A stretch of DNA of 64,000 bases from Pedobacter sp. V48 (lineage in GTDB: Bacteria; Bacteroidota; Bacteroidia; Sphingobacteriales; Sphingobacteriaceae). The stretch's first letter is position 1, and each line of letters begins with the position of its first letter. Shown here piece by piece: positions 8,969-16,970 of the stretch. The position numbers and the translations under genes were made by a program. The stretch is taken from NCBI RefSeq assembly GCF_000523515.1, contig NZ_AWRU01000008.1:112338-176337 (forward strand), written 5' to 3'. Under the pieces are notes generated by a model, which saw only the letters and a program-made list of their open reading frames with translations, was not told the DNA's origin and searched no databases.

Positions 8969-10210
8969 CTAGTTAAATATCACTTCCTCTTCAGAAACCT
9001 TTAGGATTTGCTGTTCGGTGTAAGTGTACCTACCAGTATGAGCAATAAAAACATCCTTTTGCTCAAGAAGGTCGCGGTTAGCCAATAGAGTTTTCAGGCT
9101 TACATTTCCAATTACATATTTGTAATCATTACGGGAGAACCGCTCAATAATATTATCTATCTGAAGCTTTTCCAATGTGTACTCATGGGTGTATCGCAGA
9201 TAAACTTCAATGTTTACGTTATCCGTATGAACTAATCCGTTGTGCTGGTGATATTTTTTATACTCATAGCGGTAATCATATCTTAAGGCAGCTATATCTG
9301 ATAAAACAGCTGCTCCGGTAGGGTGTCCACCGGCACCTTTTCCAAAGAAAAACTGCTTATCAGCAAAGGCCGCCTGAACCGTTACGCCATTATATTCGTT
9401 TTCTACATTGAACAGGAAGTCATCAGATTTTACAAACTTTGGCAATACATACGTAATGATTTGCTTGGTACTTATTTTACGGGCAGTAGGCACAAGTTTA
9501 ATTTTAAAGTTCTTCTCCCTGGCATACTTAATGTCGTGCTCCGATAAGTTTTGAATACCTACATTAAGTATCTTATTAGGGTCAATAAATAACCCGTAAG
9601 CATGAGCAGTTGCAATAGCCAGCTTAAATTTAGGATCATAGCCTCCAACATCCAGAATGGGATTAGATTCAGCAAAACCAAGATCTTGCGCCTGCTTTAA
9701 TGCAACGCCATATTCAAGATTTTCATTAAATATTTTAGAGAGGATGTAGTTAGATGAACCGTTGAATATTCCACTTATACCGTGTAGTAATTCATTGTCG
9801 TAATATTCTTCCAGATTACGGATGATAGGTATACTGCCACAAACTGCACCTTCATATAATAGAGAAGCATTGTGTTTTTCTTGCAATTCCACCAGTTCGG
9901 CCAGATGAGTGGCAATCATTTTTTTATTGGCAGACACTACATTTTTGCCGCTAATTAATGCTCTTTTAACGATGTTGTACGCAATCTCTGCGTTATCAAT
10001 TAATTCAACTACCGTGTTGATTTCACTATTGTCTAATATTTCATCATGATTTGTGGTGAAAAGATGTGCCTCAAGGCTACGTTTTTTCTCAGGATTTTTA
10101 ATAGCTATTTTAACGATCTCAAGGTTCAGGTCCTGACCGCGAATAATATCATGCAATCCTTGTCCAACAACTCCAAAACCAAATAAACCGATCTTAAGTT
10201 TCTTACTCAT
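8969..10210 (-). CDS. hom: Homoserine dehydrogenase
   Basis: A 413-residue NAD(P)-dependent homoserine dehydrogenase, which reduces aspartate semialdehyde to homoserine. The Rossmann motif GLFGFGVVGQGL is at the N-terminus. The family signature is SANKKMIA followed by YEGAVCGSIPIIRNLEEYY and GIFNGSSNYILSKI (about residues 140-160). The C-terminal ~90 residues do not show a clear ACT domain, so feedback control may differ from classical enzymes. It is the third gene of metY-metX-hom, 7 bases after metX, and should lie under the SAM-I riboswitch ahead of metY, which feeds homoserine straight to MetX. Confidence 0.93.
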   Translation of the reverse strand: MSKKLKIGLFGFGVVGQGLHDIIRGQDLNLEIVKIAIKNPEKKRSLEAHLFTTNHDEILDNSEINTVVELIDNAEIAYNIVKRALISGKNVVSANKKMIATHLAELVELQEKHNASLLYEGAVCGSIPIIRNLEEYYDNELLHGISGIFNGSSNYILSKIFNENLEYGVALKQAQDLGFAESNPILDVGGYDPKFKLAIATAHAYGLFIDPNKILNVGIQNLSEHDIKYAREKNFKIKLVPTARKISTKQIITYVLPKFVKSDDFLFNVENEYNGVTVQAAFADKQFFFGKGAGGHPTGAAVLSDIAALRYDYRYEYKKYHQHNGLVHTDNVNIEVYLRYTHEYTLEKLQIDNIIERFSRNDYKYVIGNVSLKTLLANRDLLEQKDVFIAHTGRYTYTEQQILKVSEEEVIFN

Positions 10211-10217
10211 CTAAATA

Positions 10218-11276
10218 CTATGCTGTTTTATGTAATTTAATTATTTTCTTATTGGCACTTTCTTTTAAGAATGTGCCAATTATGTTGGTTAATATATCTG
10301 TCTCAATTAAAAAACCATCGTGGCCATAAGCAGAGTTAATACTTTGGAGTACCGCTCCTTGAATATGCTTTGCTAAGAACTCTTGTTCACAAAGCGGGAA
10401 TAGCACATCGTTTTCAATTCCTATTACCAGCGTATTTGCTTTAACTAATGCTAAGGCATCAACAATGCTTTTTCTGCTCCGTCCTACATTATGGCTGTCC
10501 ATAGCTTTACTTAGGTACCAATAACTATAGGCATTAAAGCGTTTACACAGTTTTTCGCCCTGATAATTCTGGTAAGAGGCAGCTCGGAATGAACCCGTTT
10601 TGTCATTTACACTTTCTAATTGTGTAGCTGAATAGGCCTCATAAGTGCGATAAGACAATAAAGCAATGCTTCTTGCAGCCTTTAATCCTTTTAAGCCACC
10701 ATCTGGCTGCTGTGCATAAAATGTACGATCAGTACTGATTGCTAAACGCTGACTCTCATTAAATGCAATTCCCCATGGTGAGTGTACTGCATTTGTAGCT
10801 ACAAGAATTAGATTGTCTACGCTTTTGCTATCTGTAATGGCCCATTCCAATGCTTGTTGGCCGCCTAAAGAACCTCCGATTAACACCTTAATGTGTTGAA
10901 TGCCAAGATGTGTGGCAAGCAGGCGGTGAGCAGCAACCAAATCTCTAATGGTAAATTCTGGAAAAGCAAGGTAATATGGTTGTCCTGTTACCGGATTTAT
11001 ACTTAGCGGGTTGGTTGTACCGTAATTAGAACCTAATACATTTGCACAAATGATAAAGTGTTCCTCGGGGTTAAACAGATCGTTATTGCCGAAAAGTCCT
11101 TTCCACCAGTCTAAAACATCAGCATTGGCTGTAAGTGCATGGCATACCCAGATCACATTATCTTTCTTCGCATTTAGTTTGCCATAAGTTTGATAAGCAA
11201 TTTCTAATTTGCGTAGTTTTTTCCCGTTCTCCAGTTTAAATAACTTTGTATGCGTATATGTGGCAGTAGTGCTCAT
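10218..11276 (-). CDS. metX: Homoserine O-acetyltransferase
   Basis: A 352-residue alpha/beta-hydrolase-fold acyltransferase of the MetX family, which makes O-acetylhomoserine from homoserine and acetyl-CoA. The nucleophile elbow GGSLGGQ puts Ser at about residue 136. The catalytic Asp is in IENDVLFPLCEQE and the His in YGHDGFLIE near the C-terminus. The family markers TANADVLDWWKGLFG and ANVLGSNYGTTNP are present. Acetyl rather than succinyl specificity is inferred from family type. It sits 25 bases after metY and 7 bases before hom in one operon. Confidence 0.93.
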   Translation of the reverse strand: MSTTATYTHTKLFKLENGKKLRKLEIAYQTYGKLNAKKDNVIWVCHALTANADVLDWWKGLFGNNDLFNPEEHFIICANVLGSNYGTTNPLSINPVTGQPYYLAFPEFTIRDLVAAHRLLATHLGIQHIKVLIGGSLGGQQALEWAITDSKSVDNLILVATNAVHSPWGIAFNESQRLAISTDRTFYAQQPDGGLKGLKAARSIALLSYRTYEAYSATQLESVNDKTGSFRAASYQNYQGEKLCKRFNAYSYWYLSKAMDSHNVGRSRKSIVDALALVKANTLVIGIENDVLFPLCEQEFLAKHIQGAVLQSINSAYGHDGFLIETDILTNIIGTFLKESANKKIIKLHKTA

Positions 11277-11301
11277 TCTTTAGATCTTGTAACGTTTTAT
11301 T

Positions 11302-12633
<1,332 letters not shown>

Positions 12634-12672
12634 TTATGTTTTTGATTAGATACGTTGTAAAGATTTTTAGCT

Positions 12673-12744
12673 CCGGAAACGTATACGGTTGTTAAGCGTA
12701 CCCCTGCAAGGGGCCTTCCGTATGAATGTGAAATGCAAAAGGAA
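12673..12744 (-). promoter_or_regulatory. Competing hairpins in the metY leader (possible attenuator)
   Basis: Downstream of the short Cys-rich ORF, the leader RNA can pair in several exclusive ways. An outer stem AUACGG/CCGUAU encloses an inner CCCC-UUGCA-GGGG hairpin. The same CGGAA segment (rc of 12716-12720) could instead pair with UUCCG (rc of 12673-12677), and GGAAG could pair with CUUCC just after the short ORF's stop. Overlapping exclusive pairings are usual in attenuators, but no U-tract follows, so termination is not shown. The call is inference. Confidence 0.35.
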
Positions 12745-12754
12745 GATTTGTAAA

Positions 12755-12838
12755 TTATAGAATGCAACAGCACATGCAATTCGCCTGCTGAGGATAACAA
12801 TAATTTAACAGATTTGAAGTAATTCTTACAGTTTTCAT
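12755..12838 (-). CDS. Putative 27-residue Cys-rich leader peptide
   Basis: An ATG-to-TAA reading frame of 28 codons on the metY sense strand. It starts with MKTVRITSNLLNYC and ends with CMCCCIL before the stop: five Cys codons in total, four of them in a five-codon run shared with one Met codon. It begins 9 bases after the 3' strand of the riboswitch P1 helix, with the A-rich upstream sequence (TGAAACAAA) that precedes real starts in this window. Position and composition suggest a leader peptide whose translation senses Cys (and Met) supply for the metY operon, in the manner of trp or his leaders. It could be chance; no conservation data are available here. Confidence 0.5.
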   Translation of the reverse strand: MKTVRITSNLLNYCYPQQANCMCCCIL

Positions 12839-12847
12839 TTTGTTTCA

Positions 12848-12959
12848 ATTTATCTTTCCAAACGACACCATGTCTTTTGGTCAGGAATTGGCACCTTCTC
12901 CATCTTGGGAGGGTTGCCAGTGGGTCAAAGAGCCTGTCTCTCGCCACTTCTTTATAAAT
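12848..12959 (-). ncRNA. SAM-I (S-box) riboswitch aptamer
   Basis: On the minus strand the P1 helix is formed by AUUUAU (rc of 12954-12959) and AUAAAU (rc of 12848-12853). Between them lie the S-box landmarks in order: AAGUGGCGAGAGACAGGCUC, then CACUGGCAACCCUCC, then GAAGGUGCCAAUUCCUG, then GGAAAGAUAAA. SAM-I riboswitches bind S-adenosylmethionine and lower expression of methionine genes. It lies about 240 bases ahead of metY and about 50 bases after the predicted transcription start. No classical U-tract terminator follows the aptamer, so the output may act on translation of the short ORF or on a later structure. Confidence 0.88.
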
Positions 12960-13013
12960 CAAACCTTTTTATTAAGGAAGGTTGACTTGATTAGCTTTCG
13001 CTAAATGATACTG

Positions 13014-13046
13014 CAAATGTAGATTTAAGTTAATAAATATCCAAAA
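13014..13046 (-). promoter_or_regulatory. Bacteroidota-type promoter of the metY operon
   Basis: On the minus strand, TTTTG (rc of 13042-13046) is followed after exactly 20 bases by TACATTTG (rc of 13014-13021). This matches the -33 TTTG / -7 TAnnTTTG promoter of the primary sigma factor in this phylum. Transcription would begin near 13008, about 50 bases before the riboswitch. The -33 box sits inside a 21-bp inverted repeat. Confidence 0.75.
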
Positions 13047-13071
13047 TTATATTTTGGATATTTATTAACTT
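13027..13071. repeat. Perfect 21-bp inverted repeat with 3-base centre
   Basis: Arms 13027-13047 and 13051-13071 are perfect reverse complements around TAT. They are AT-rich apart from a TCC/GGA step. The repeat covers the -33 box of the metY promoter and lies between that promoter and the end of the upstream trans-sulfuration gene. It may be an operator, or a weak terminator for the upstream gene; the low GC content and the exact overlap with the -33 box favour an operator. Inference. Confidence 0.8.
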
Positions 13072-13119
13072 ATTGTATTTCAGTGTTGTAAATTGGTTTT
13101 GCAATAGGGTATCTCGATT

Positions 13120-14238
13120 TTACCCTCCAAGTGCCTGATCTAAATCCGCTATTAAATCATCTATATGCTCTAGTCCAACAGATATCCGAATTAAATTTTG
13201 TGGGGTTTTAGTGTCCGGTCCTTCAACAGATGCACGGTGCTCTATTAAACTTTCAACTCCACCTAAACTTGTAGCCTGTGCAAAGAGTTTAACTTTATTA
13301 ACCACTTTTCTGGCCTCATCGGCTCCTCCTTTAACCAACACAGATAACATTCCTCCAAAGCCAGTCATTTGCTTTTTTGCTATATCGTGCTGAGGGTGAG
13401 TTGTTAATCCGGGATAATAAACTGCTTCAATAGCAGGATGTTTTTCCAGGTGTAAGGCTAAAGCCATTCCGTTAGTGCAATGGCCGCGCATACGGTATGC
13501 CAATGTTTTGATGCTTCTTACCAACAGGAAACAATCGAAAGGAGAGGGTACTGCTCCACCAACTTGCTGTATGTTTCTGATCTTTTCCCAAAATTCATTT
13601 TTTTCTGCGGTGATCAGCACACCACCAAGAACATCACTATGGCCTCCAATGTATTTTGTTGAAGAGTGCATTACAATATCAGCCCCAAAATCAATAGGAT
13701 TTTGTAGACATGGCGAAGCAAAAGTGCTATCACAGGCAAGGATAAGGTTGTTTTCTTTGGCCATTTTAGAAACTCCGGCAATGTCTGTAATTTTTAATAG
13801 TGGATTAGAGGGCGTTTCTATCCATATCAGTACGGTATTCTTTTTAATGAATTTTGCTATATTATCAAGGTTCGTGAGATCTATAAAATCAATTTCAAGA
13901 GTATCTTTAAAAATGGTCTGCAATTGTTTTTTAAAACCCCAGTACATGTCGTCAGGAGCAATGATATGGCTTCCTGGTTTTAAAGCTTGAAAAACTGCCA
14001 TCCCCGCTGTATTTCCTGAAGAAAATGCACAGGCTTCTACACCTTTTTCCAATTCTGAAAGCGTACTTTCTAATGCTGATCTGTTTGGATTACTCACTCT
14101 GCTATACATGTGTCCACCAGAGTAGCCACCGTCTTCACCTCTCAGGAATGTGGTAGATAGATTTATAGGGGGGGTGACATCGTTAGTGCTGACTTTGTAT
14201 AAATTTCCAGCATGTATTGCAAGTGTTTCAGGCTTCAT
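13120..14238 (-). CDS. Trans-sulfuration PLP enzyme (cystathionine gamma-synthase/lyase-like)
   Basis: A 372-residue enzyme of the Cys/Met metabolism PLP family. The PLP Lys is at about 195 in HSSTKYIGGHSDVLGG; YSRVSNPNRSALE and SSGNTAGMAVFQAL are typical. Length fits MetB, MetC or a gamma-lyase rather than MetY. The usual gamma-lyase text after SLGGVESLIEH is replaced by RASVEGPDTKTPQNL, a variant seen in less-studied members, so the reaction is uncertain. A -7-like TAACTTTG at 14279-14286 suggests its own promoter, so it need not be under the SAM-I riboswitch, which lies downstream of it. Confidence 0.85.
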   Translation of the reverse strand: MKPETLAIHAGNLYKVSTNDVTPPINLSTTFLRGEDGGYSGGHMYSRVSNPNRSALESTLSELEKGVEACAFSSGNTAGMAVFQALKPGSHIIAPDDMYWGFKKQLQTIFKDTLEIDFIDLTNLDNIAKFIKKNTVLIWIETPSNPLLKITDIAGVSKMAKENNLILACDSTFASPCLQNPIDFGADIVMHSSTKYIGGHSDVLGGVLITAEKNEFWEKIRNIQQVGGAVPSPFDCFLLVRSIKTLAYRMRGHCTNGMALALHLEKHPAIEAVYYPGLTTHPQHDIAKKQMTGFGGMLSVLVKGGADEARKVVNKVKLFAQATSLGGVESLIEHRASVEGPDTKTPQNLIRISVGLEHIDDLIADLDQALGG

Positions 14239-14278
14239 TATTACGGGGTTAAAAGTTAAGATTGGGCATAAGGTGTAA

Positions 14279-14310
14279 CAAAGTTAAGGGTATAATATTA
14301 TACACCTTAA
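14279..14310 (-). promoter_or_regulatory. -7-like box and near-palindrome between divergent genes
   Basis: TAACTTTG (rc of 14279-14286) fits the TAnnTTTG -7 element for the trans-sulfuration gene, about 35 bases before its ATG. Just upstream, 14284-14296 and 14297-14310 form an inverted repeat (TTAAGG-GTATAAT / ATTATAC-CCTTAA) broken by one extra base. No good -33 box is seen. It may be an operator for the divergent pair. Confidence 0.35.
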
Positions 14311-14356
14311 GTTTTGGCAAGATTTATGTAATTGAATTATCAAATTAAAGAAGAAT

Positions 14357-14845
14357 ATGAAAAGAATATTACTGATAGCAGCCATTTTATGCAGTTCGTT
14401 AATGGTTTTGCAAAGTTGTTCACCTAAAGGCGGTGCAACTCAAAGTTTAAAGAAAGGTAATGTAACTGGTAATTGGGTTTTAAATGATATTACATTTGAA
14501 GGCTTGCCGCAATCAGCAGTAAAATCATTATTTGATGAAGGTTCTTACACTTGTTTTCAAGGAAGTACCTGGAGTCTGACCAACAGCGGTAATGGAAGTT
14601 ATACCTTGCCGGGTGGCGGAGCGTGTACTGCAAAAACCCAGAAAATATACTGGTCGGTAAGTCCTGCTGATGAGACCTTCCAATTCAAAAAGATCTTTGA
14701 GGGTGAAAAAGCCAAAAACGTAACTTCTGGTTACAGATCGGTATTGTCTTCTACAGATGGCAATAGCATGGTTATTAAATCACCTGTAGAATACGGAGCA
14801 AAAACGGCTTACATTGTATTGAATTTTACAAAAGCAGCGAAATAA
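14357..14845 (+). CDS. Small lipocalin-like lipoprotein
   Basis: A 162-residue predicted lipoprotein: the signal peptide ends in a lipobox (LQSC, Cys 21). The mature part starts near GNWVLNDITFEG and carries short beta-type segments (GSTWSLTNSGNGSYTL) resembling the lipocalin-like families common in Bacteroidota. A CFQGS/GACTAK Cys pair could form a disulfide. The ligand is unknown. It is transcribed away from the trans-sulfuration gene and is followed by a terminator, so it is probably monocistronic. Confidence 0.75.
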   Translation: MKRILLIAAILCSSLMVLQSCSPKGGATQSLKKGNVTGNWVLNDITFEGLPQSAVKSLFDEGSYTCFQGSTWSLTNSGNGSYTLPGGGACTAKTQKIYWSVSPADETFQFKKIFEGEKAKNVTSGYRSVLSSTDGNSMVIKSPVEYGAKTAYIVLNFTKAAK

Positions 14846-14868
14846 GAATAAAATAGCTTGGTTTAGGG

Positions 14869-14901
14869 AAAAGGGTTCAATTAGTTTTGAGCCCTTTTTT
14901 T
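14869..14901 (+). terminator. Rho-independent terminator of the lipoprotein gene
   Basis: Stem 14869-14880 (AAAAGGGTTCAA) pairs with 14887-14898 (TTGAGCCCTTTT) with one G-T wobble and a six-base loop, followed by a T-run. Confidence 0.85.
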
Positions 14902-14912
14902 ATTGATTTCTT

Positions 14913-14942
14913 TTGTTTGATATCTTTTAATATCTATATTTG
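14913..14942 (+). promoter_or_regulatory. Bacteroidota-type promoter of the FadR-type regulator
   Basis: TTG at 14913-14915 (in TTTTG) and TATATTTG at 14935-14942 are 19 bases apart, a near-ideal -33/-7 pair. The predicted transcription start falls within or beside the palindromic operator at 14946-14956. Confidence 0.65.
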
Positions 14943-14945
14943 GAT

Positions 14946-14956
14946 TCATCTGATGA
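14946..14956. promoter_or_regulatory. Operator copy 1 (TCATCTGATGA)
   Basis: An 11-base perfect palindrome, TCATC-T-GATGA, immediately after the -7 box of the regulator's own promoter. The same palindrome, with A in the centre, occurs at 15651-15661 before the transporter gene. It is a likely binding site for the regulator in between. A further GATGAA follows at 14959-14964. Confidence 0.6.
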
Positions 14957-14970
14957 TATGATGAATTAAT

Positions 14971-15636
14971 ATGAAAAATCTTATACAAAAAAAGTCTTTA
15001 GCGGATGAAGTAGCCGCACGATTAAGTGAACAGATTTCTCTTGGACAATACAAAGTGAATGAGCAGCTGCCGATAGAGCCTGAGTTGATGAAGAACTTTG
15101 GTGTTGGGCGTTCAACTATAAGGGAAGCCATAAAAATATTAGCCAACTCAGGATTGCTTAGGGTTCAACAAGGAGTTGGAACTTTTGTAGATCAGCTAAC
15201 CGCAAACAGGGAGCCTATGGATTTGCGGTTAAAGCGTGCTAACGTTAAAGATCTGGATGAGGTTAGGCAATTACTTGAAATGAAAATTGCAGAGAAAGCG
15301 GCACTTAACAGAACTGAAAGTGATATTTTGACAATAAGGACTCATCTCGAAAACAGAAGAAGGGCAGCAAAACAGGGGCTGTTAGAAGAGTGTATTGAAG
15401 CAGACGTGCAATTTCATATCTCAATTGCCGAAGCTTCAAAGAATGAAATACTGGCCGATTTATATAAATCAGCCTCCATTCATTTAAAAAATTGGTTCCT
15501 TCAAACACATTCAGATGCCAGAGCCTTCGAAGAAACTTACATATATCATGAGCAGTTGCTAAAAAGCATTATTGCTGGAGACCCAAAAAAGGCCTGGAAT
15601 ATTGCAGCAAAAATATTAGGACACGTATCTCAATAA
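14971..15636 (+). CDS. GntR/FadR-family transcriptional regulator
   Basis: A 221-residue regulator with an N-terminal GntR winged helix (about 10-75, LPIEPELMKNFGVGRSTIREAIKIL and GVGTFV) and a C-terminal all-helical FCD effector domain (about 90-215). FCD domains bind metal plus small carboxylic acids or sugar acids; the effector is unknown. It lies 40 bases upstream of an MFS transporter and is flanked on both sides by the palindrome TCATC(T/A)GATGA. It therefore probably represses both itself and the transporter. The first site overlaps the predicted start of transcription, as expected for a repressor. Confidence 0.9.
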   Translation: MKNLIQKKSLADEVAARLSEQISLGQYKVNEQLPIEPELMKNFGVGRSTIREAIKILANSGLLRVQQGVGTFVDQLTANREPMDLRLKRANVKDLDEVRQLLEMKIAEKAALNRTESDILTIRTHLENRRRAAKQGLLEECIEADVQFHISIAEASKNEILADLYKSASIHLKNWFLQTHSDARAFEETYIYHEQLLKSIIAGDPKKAWNIAAKILGHVSQ

Positions 15637-15650
15637 AAATTTATTAAAAT

Positions 15651-15661
15651 TCATCAGATGA
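15651..15661. promoter_or_regulatory. Operator copy 2 (TCATCAGATGA)
   Basis: An 11-base perfect palindrome in the 40-base gap between the regulator and the transporter. It overlaps a second palindrome ATCAGA-TGA-TCTGAT (15653-15667). It shares 10 of 11 bases with the site before the regulator gene. Confidence 0.6.
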
Positions 15662-15676
15662 TCTGATCTGAAAAAT

Positions 15677-16909
15677 ATGGAAAAAACATCTTTTACAAAC
15701 ACTGCCGTTATCGACACAAAGAGGATTACGCAACAAACAGTATTCTCTATTTTATTCACAATTAGTTTTACGCATTTACTTAATGATATGCTTCAGGCAG
15801 TAATTCCTGCTGTATATCCTGTAATCAAAGAAAAGTTCAATCTTACTTTTGCCCAAATTGGTCTGATCACTTTAACTTATCAGCTAACAGCATCAATATT
15901 GCAGCCCTTTATTGGTTTTTACACGGATAAGAAGCCTCGTCCGTATTCACTTGCTATTGCCATGGGCTTTACACTCTGTGGACTTGTAGCCGTGTCTTTT
16001 GCTTCCAGCTTTTTAAATATCCTTCTTGCGGTAAGTTTAATAGGAGTAGGGTCCTCAATATTTCATCCGGAATCTTCGAGGGTGGCCCATTTAGCTTCCG
16101 GAGGTAAAAAGGGGCTTGCACAATCTATTTTTCAGCTGGGTGGAAATGCAGGTAGTGCTATAGGCCCACTTTTGGCAGCAATTATAGTTGTCCCTTACGG
16201 GCAATTTTACATTATATGGTTTTCATTAGCTGCAATTTTAGGTATTGTAGTACTGTCTAGAGTGGCAAAATGGTATCAGGAACAATTGGCATTAAAGGCA
16301 TTAAATAAAAGCATTGCTAAAGAAGAGGTTCATCATAATTTATCTAAGAACCGAGTGGTACTTTCCTTAGGTATTTTAATGGTACTTATCTTTTCAAAAT
16401 ACTTCTATATGGCTAGTATGACTAGCTATTACACATTCTACCTAATGGATAAATTTAATGTGTCGGTGCAGCAGTCTCAAGTCTACCTATTTGCTTTTTT
16501 AGGGGCTGTTGCTGCCGGTACGTTAATTGGAGGGCCATTAGGAGACAAATTTGGCCGTAAGTATATCATCTGGATTTCGATTCTAGGTGCAGCGCCATTC
16601 ACATTACTGCTGCCGTATGTTTCTTTATTCTGGACAGGTGCTTTATCTGTTATTATTGGCTTAATTATTTCTTCCGCATTTTCTGCAATACTGGTCTATG
16701 CAACCGAATTGGTACCCGGAAAGGTGGGTATGATTGCGGGGCTGTTCTTCGGTTTTGCCTTTGGAATGGGTGGATTGGGCTCTGCGGTTTTGGGTAAGCT
16801 GGCTGATCAGACCAGTATTGAATATGTATTTAAAATTTGTGCTTTTCTTCCTTTAATTGGGATTTTTACGGGATTCCTCCCAAATATAGAAGGTAGTAAA
16901 AAAAGATAA
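15677..16909 (+). CDS. MFS transporter, fosmidomycin-resistance (Fsr) type
   Basis: A 410-residue inner-membrane protein with about twelve hydrophobic segments. The text FTHLLNDMLQAVIPAVYPVIKEKFNLTFAQIGLI, FIGFYTDKKPRPYSLAIAMG and GVGSSIFHPESSRVAHLASGGKKGLAQSIFQLGGNAGSAIGPL is characteristic of the fosmidomycin-resistance MFS family. These are drug/proton antiporters, though natural substrates are mostly unknown. It is downstream of a FadR-type regulator with a shared operator. That pairing suggests the natural substrate or inducer is a small metabolite rather than fosmidomycin itself. Confidence 0.88.
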   Translation: MEKTSFTNTAVIDTKRITQQTVFSILFTISFTHLLNDMLQAVIPAVYPVIKEKFNLTFAQIGLITLTYQLTASILQPFIGFYTDKKPRPYSLAIAMGFTLCGLVAVSFASSFLNILLAVSLIGVGSSIFHPESSRVAHLASGGKKGLAQSIFQLGGNAGSAIGPLLAAIIVVPYGQFYIIWFSLAAILGIVVLSRVAKWYQEQLALKALNKSIAKEEVHHNLSKNRVVLSLGILMVLIFSKYFYMASMTSYYTFYLMDKFNVSVQQSQVYLFAFLGAVAAGTLIGGPLGDKFGRKYIIWISILGAAPFTLLLPYVSLFWTGALSVIIGLIISSAFSAILVYATELVPGKVGMIAGLFFGFAFGMGGLGSAVLGKLADQTSIEYVFKICAFLPLIGIFTGFLPNIEGSKKR

Positions 16910-16925
16910 TTTTTTGCGCTCGATT

Positions 16926-16970
16926 GTACTCCTTTATTCATTAGATAGCAGTGGATTGGGAGTACTTTTT
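16926..16970. terminator. Probable terminator between convergent genes
   Basis: GTACTCC at 16926-16932 and GGAGTAC at 16959-16965 pair around a 26-base loop, followed by a run of T. The loop is long, so the call is moderate. It lies between the MFS transporter and the convergent SusD gene. Confidence 0.5.

Noticed and set aside
13475-13990. A 171-codon open frame on the plus strand
   Set aside because: It is antisense to the trans-sulfuration gene, whose family motifs are clear; the frame has no family features.
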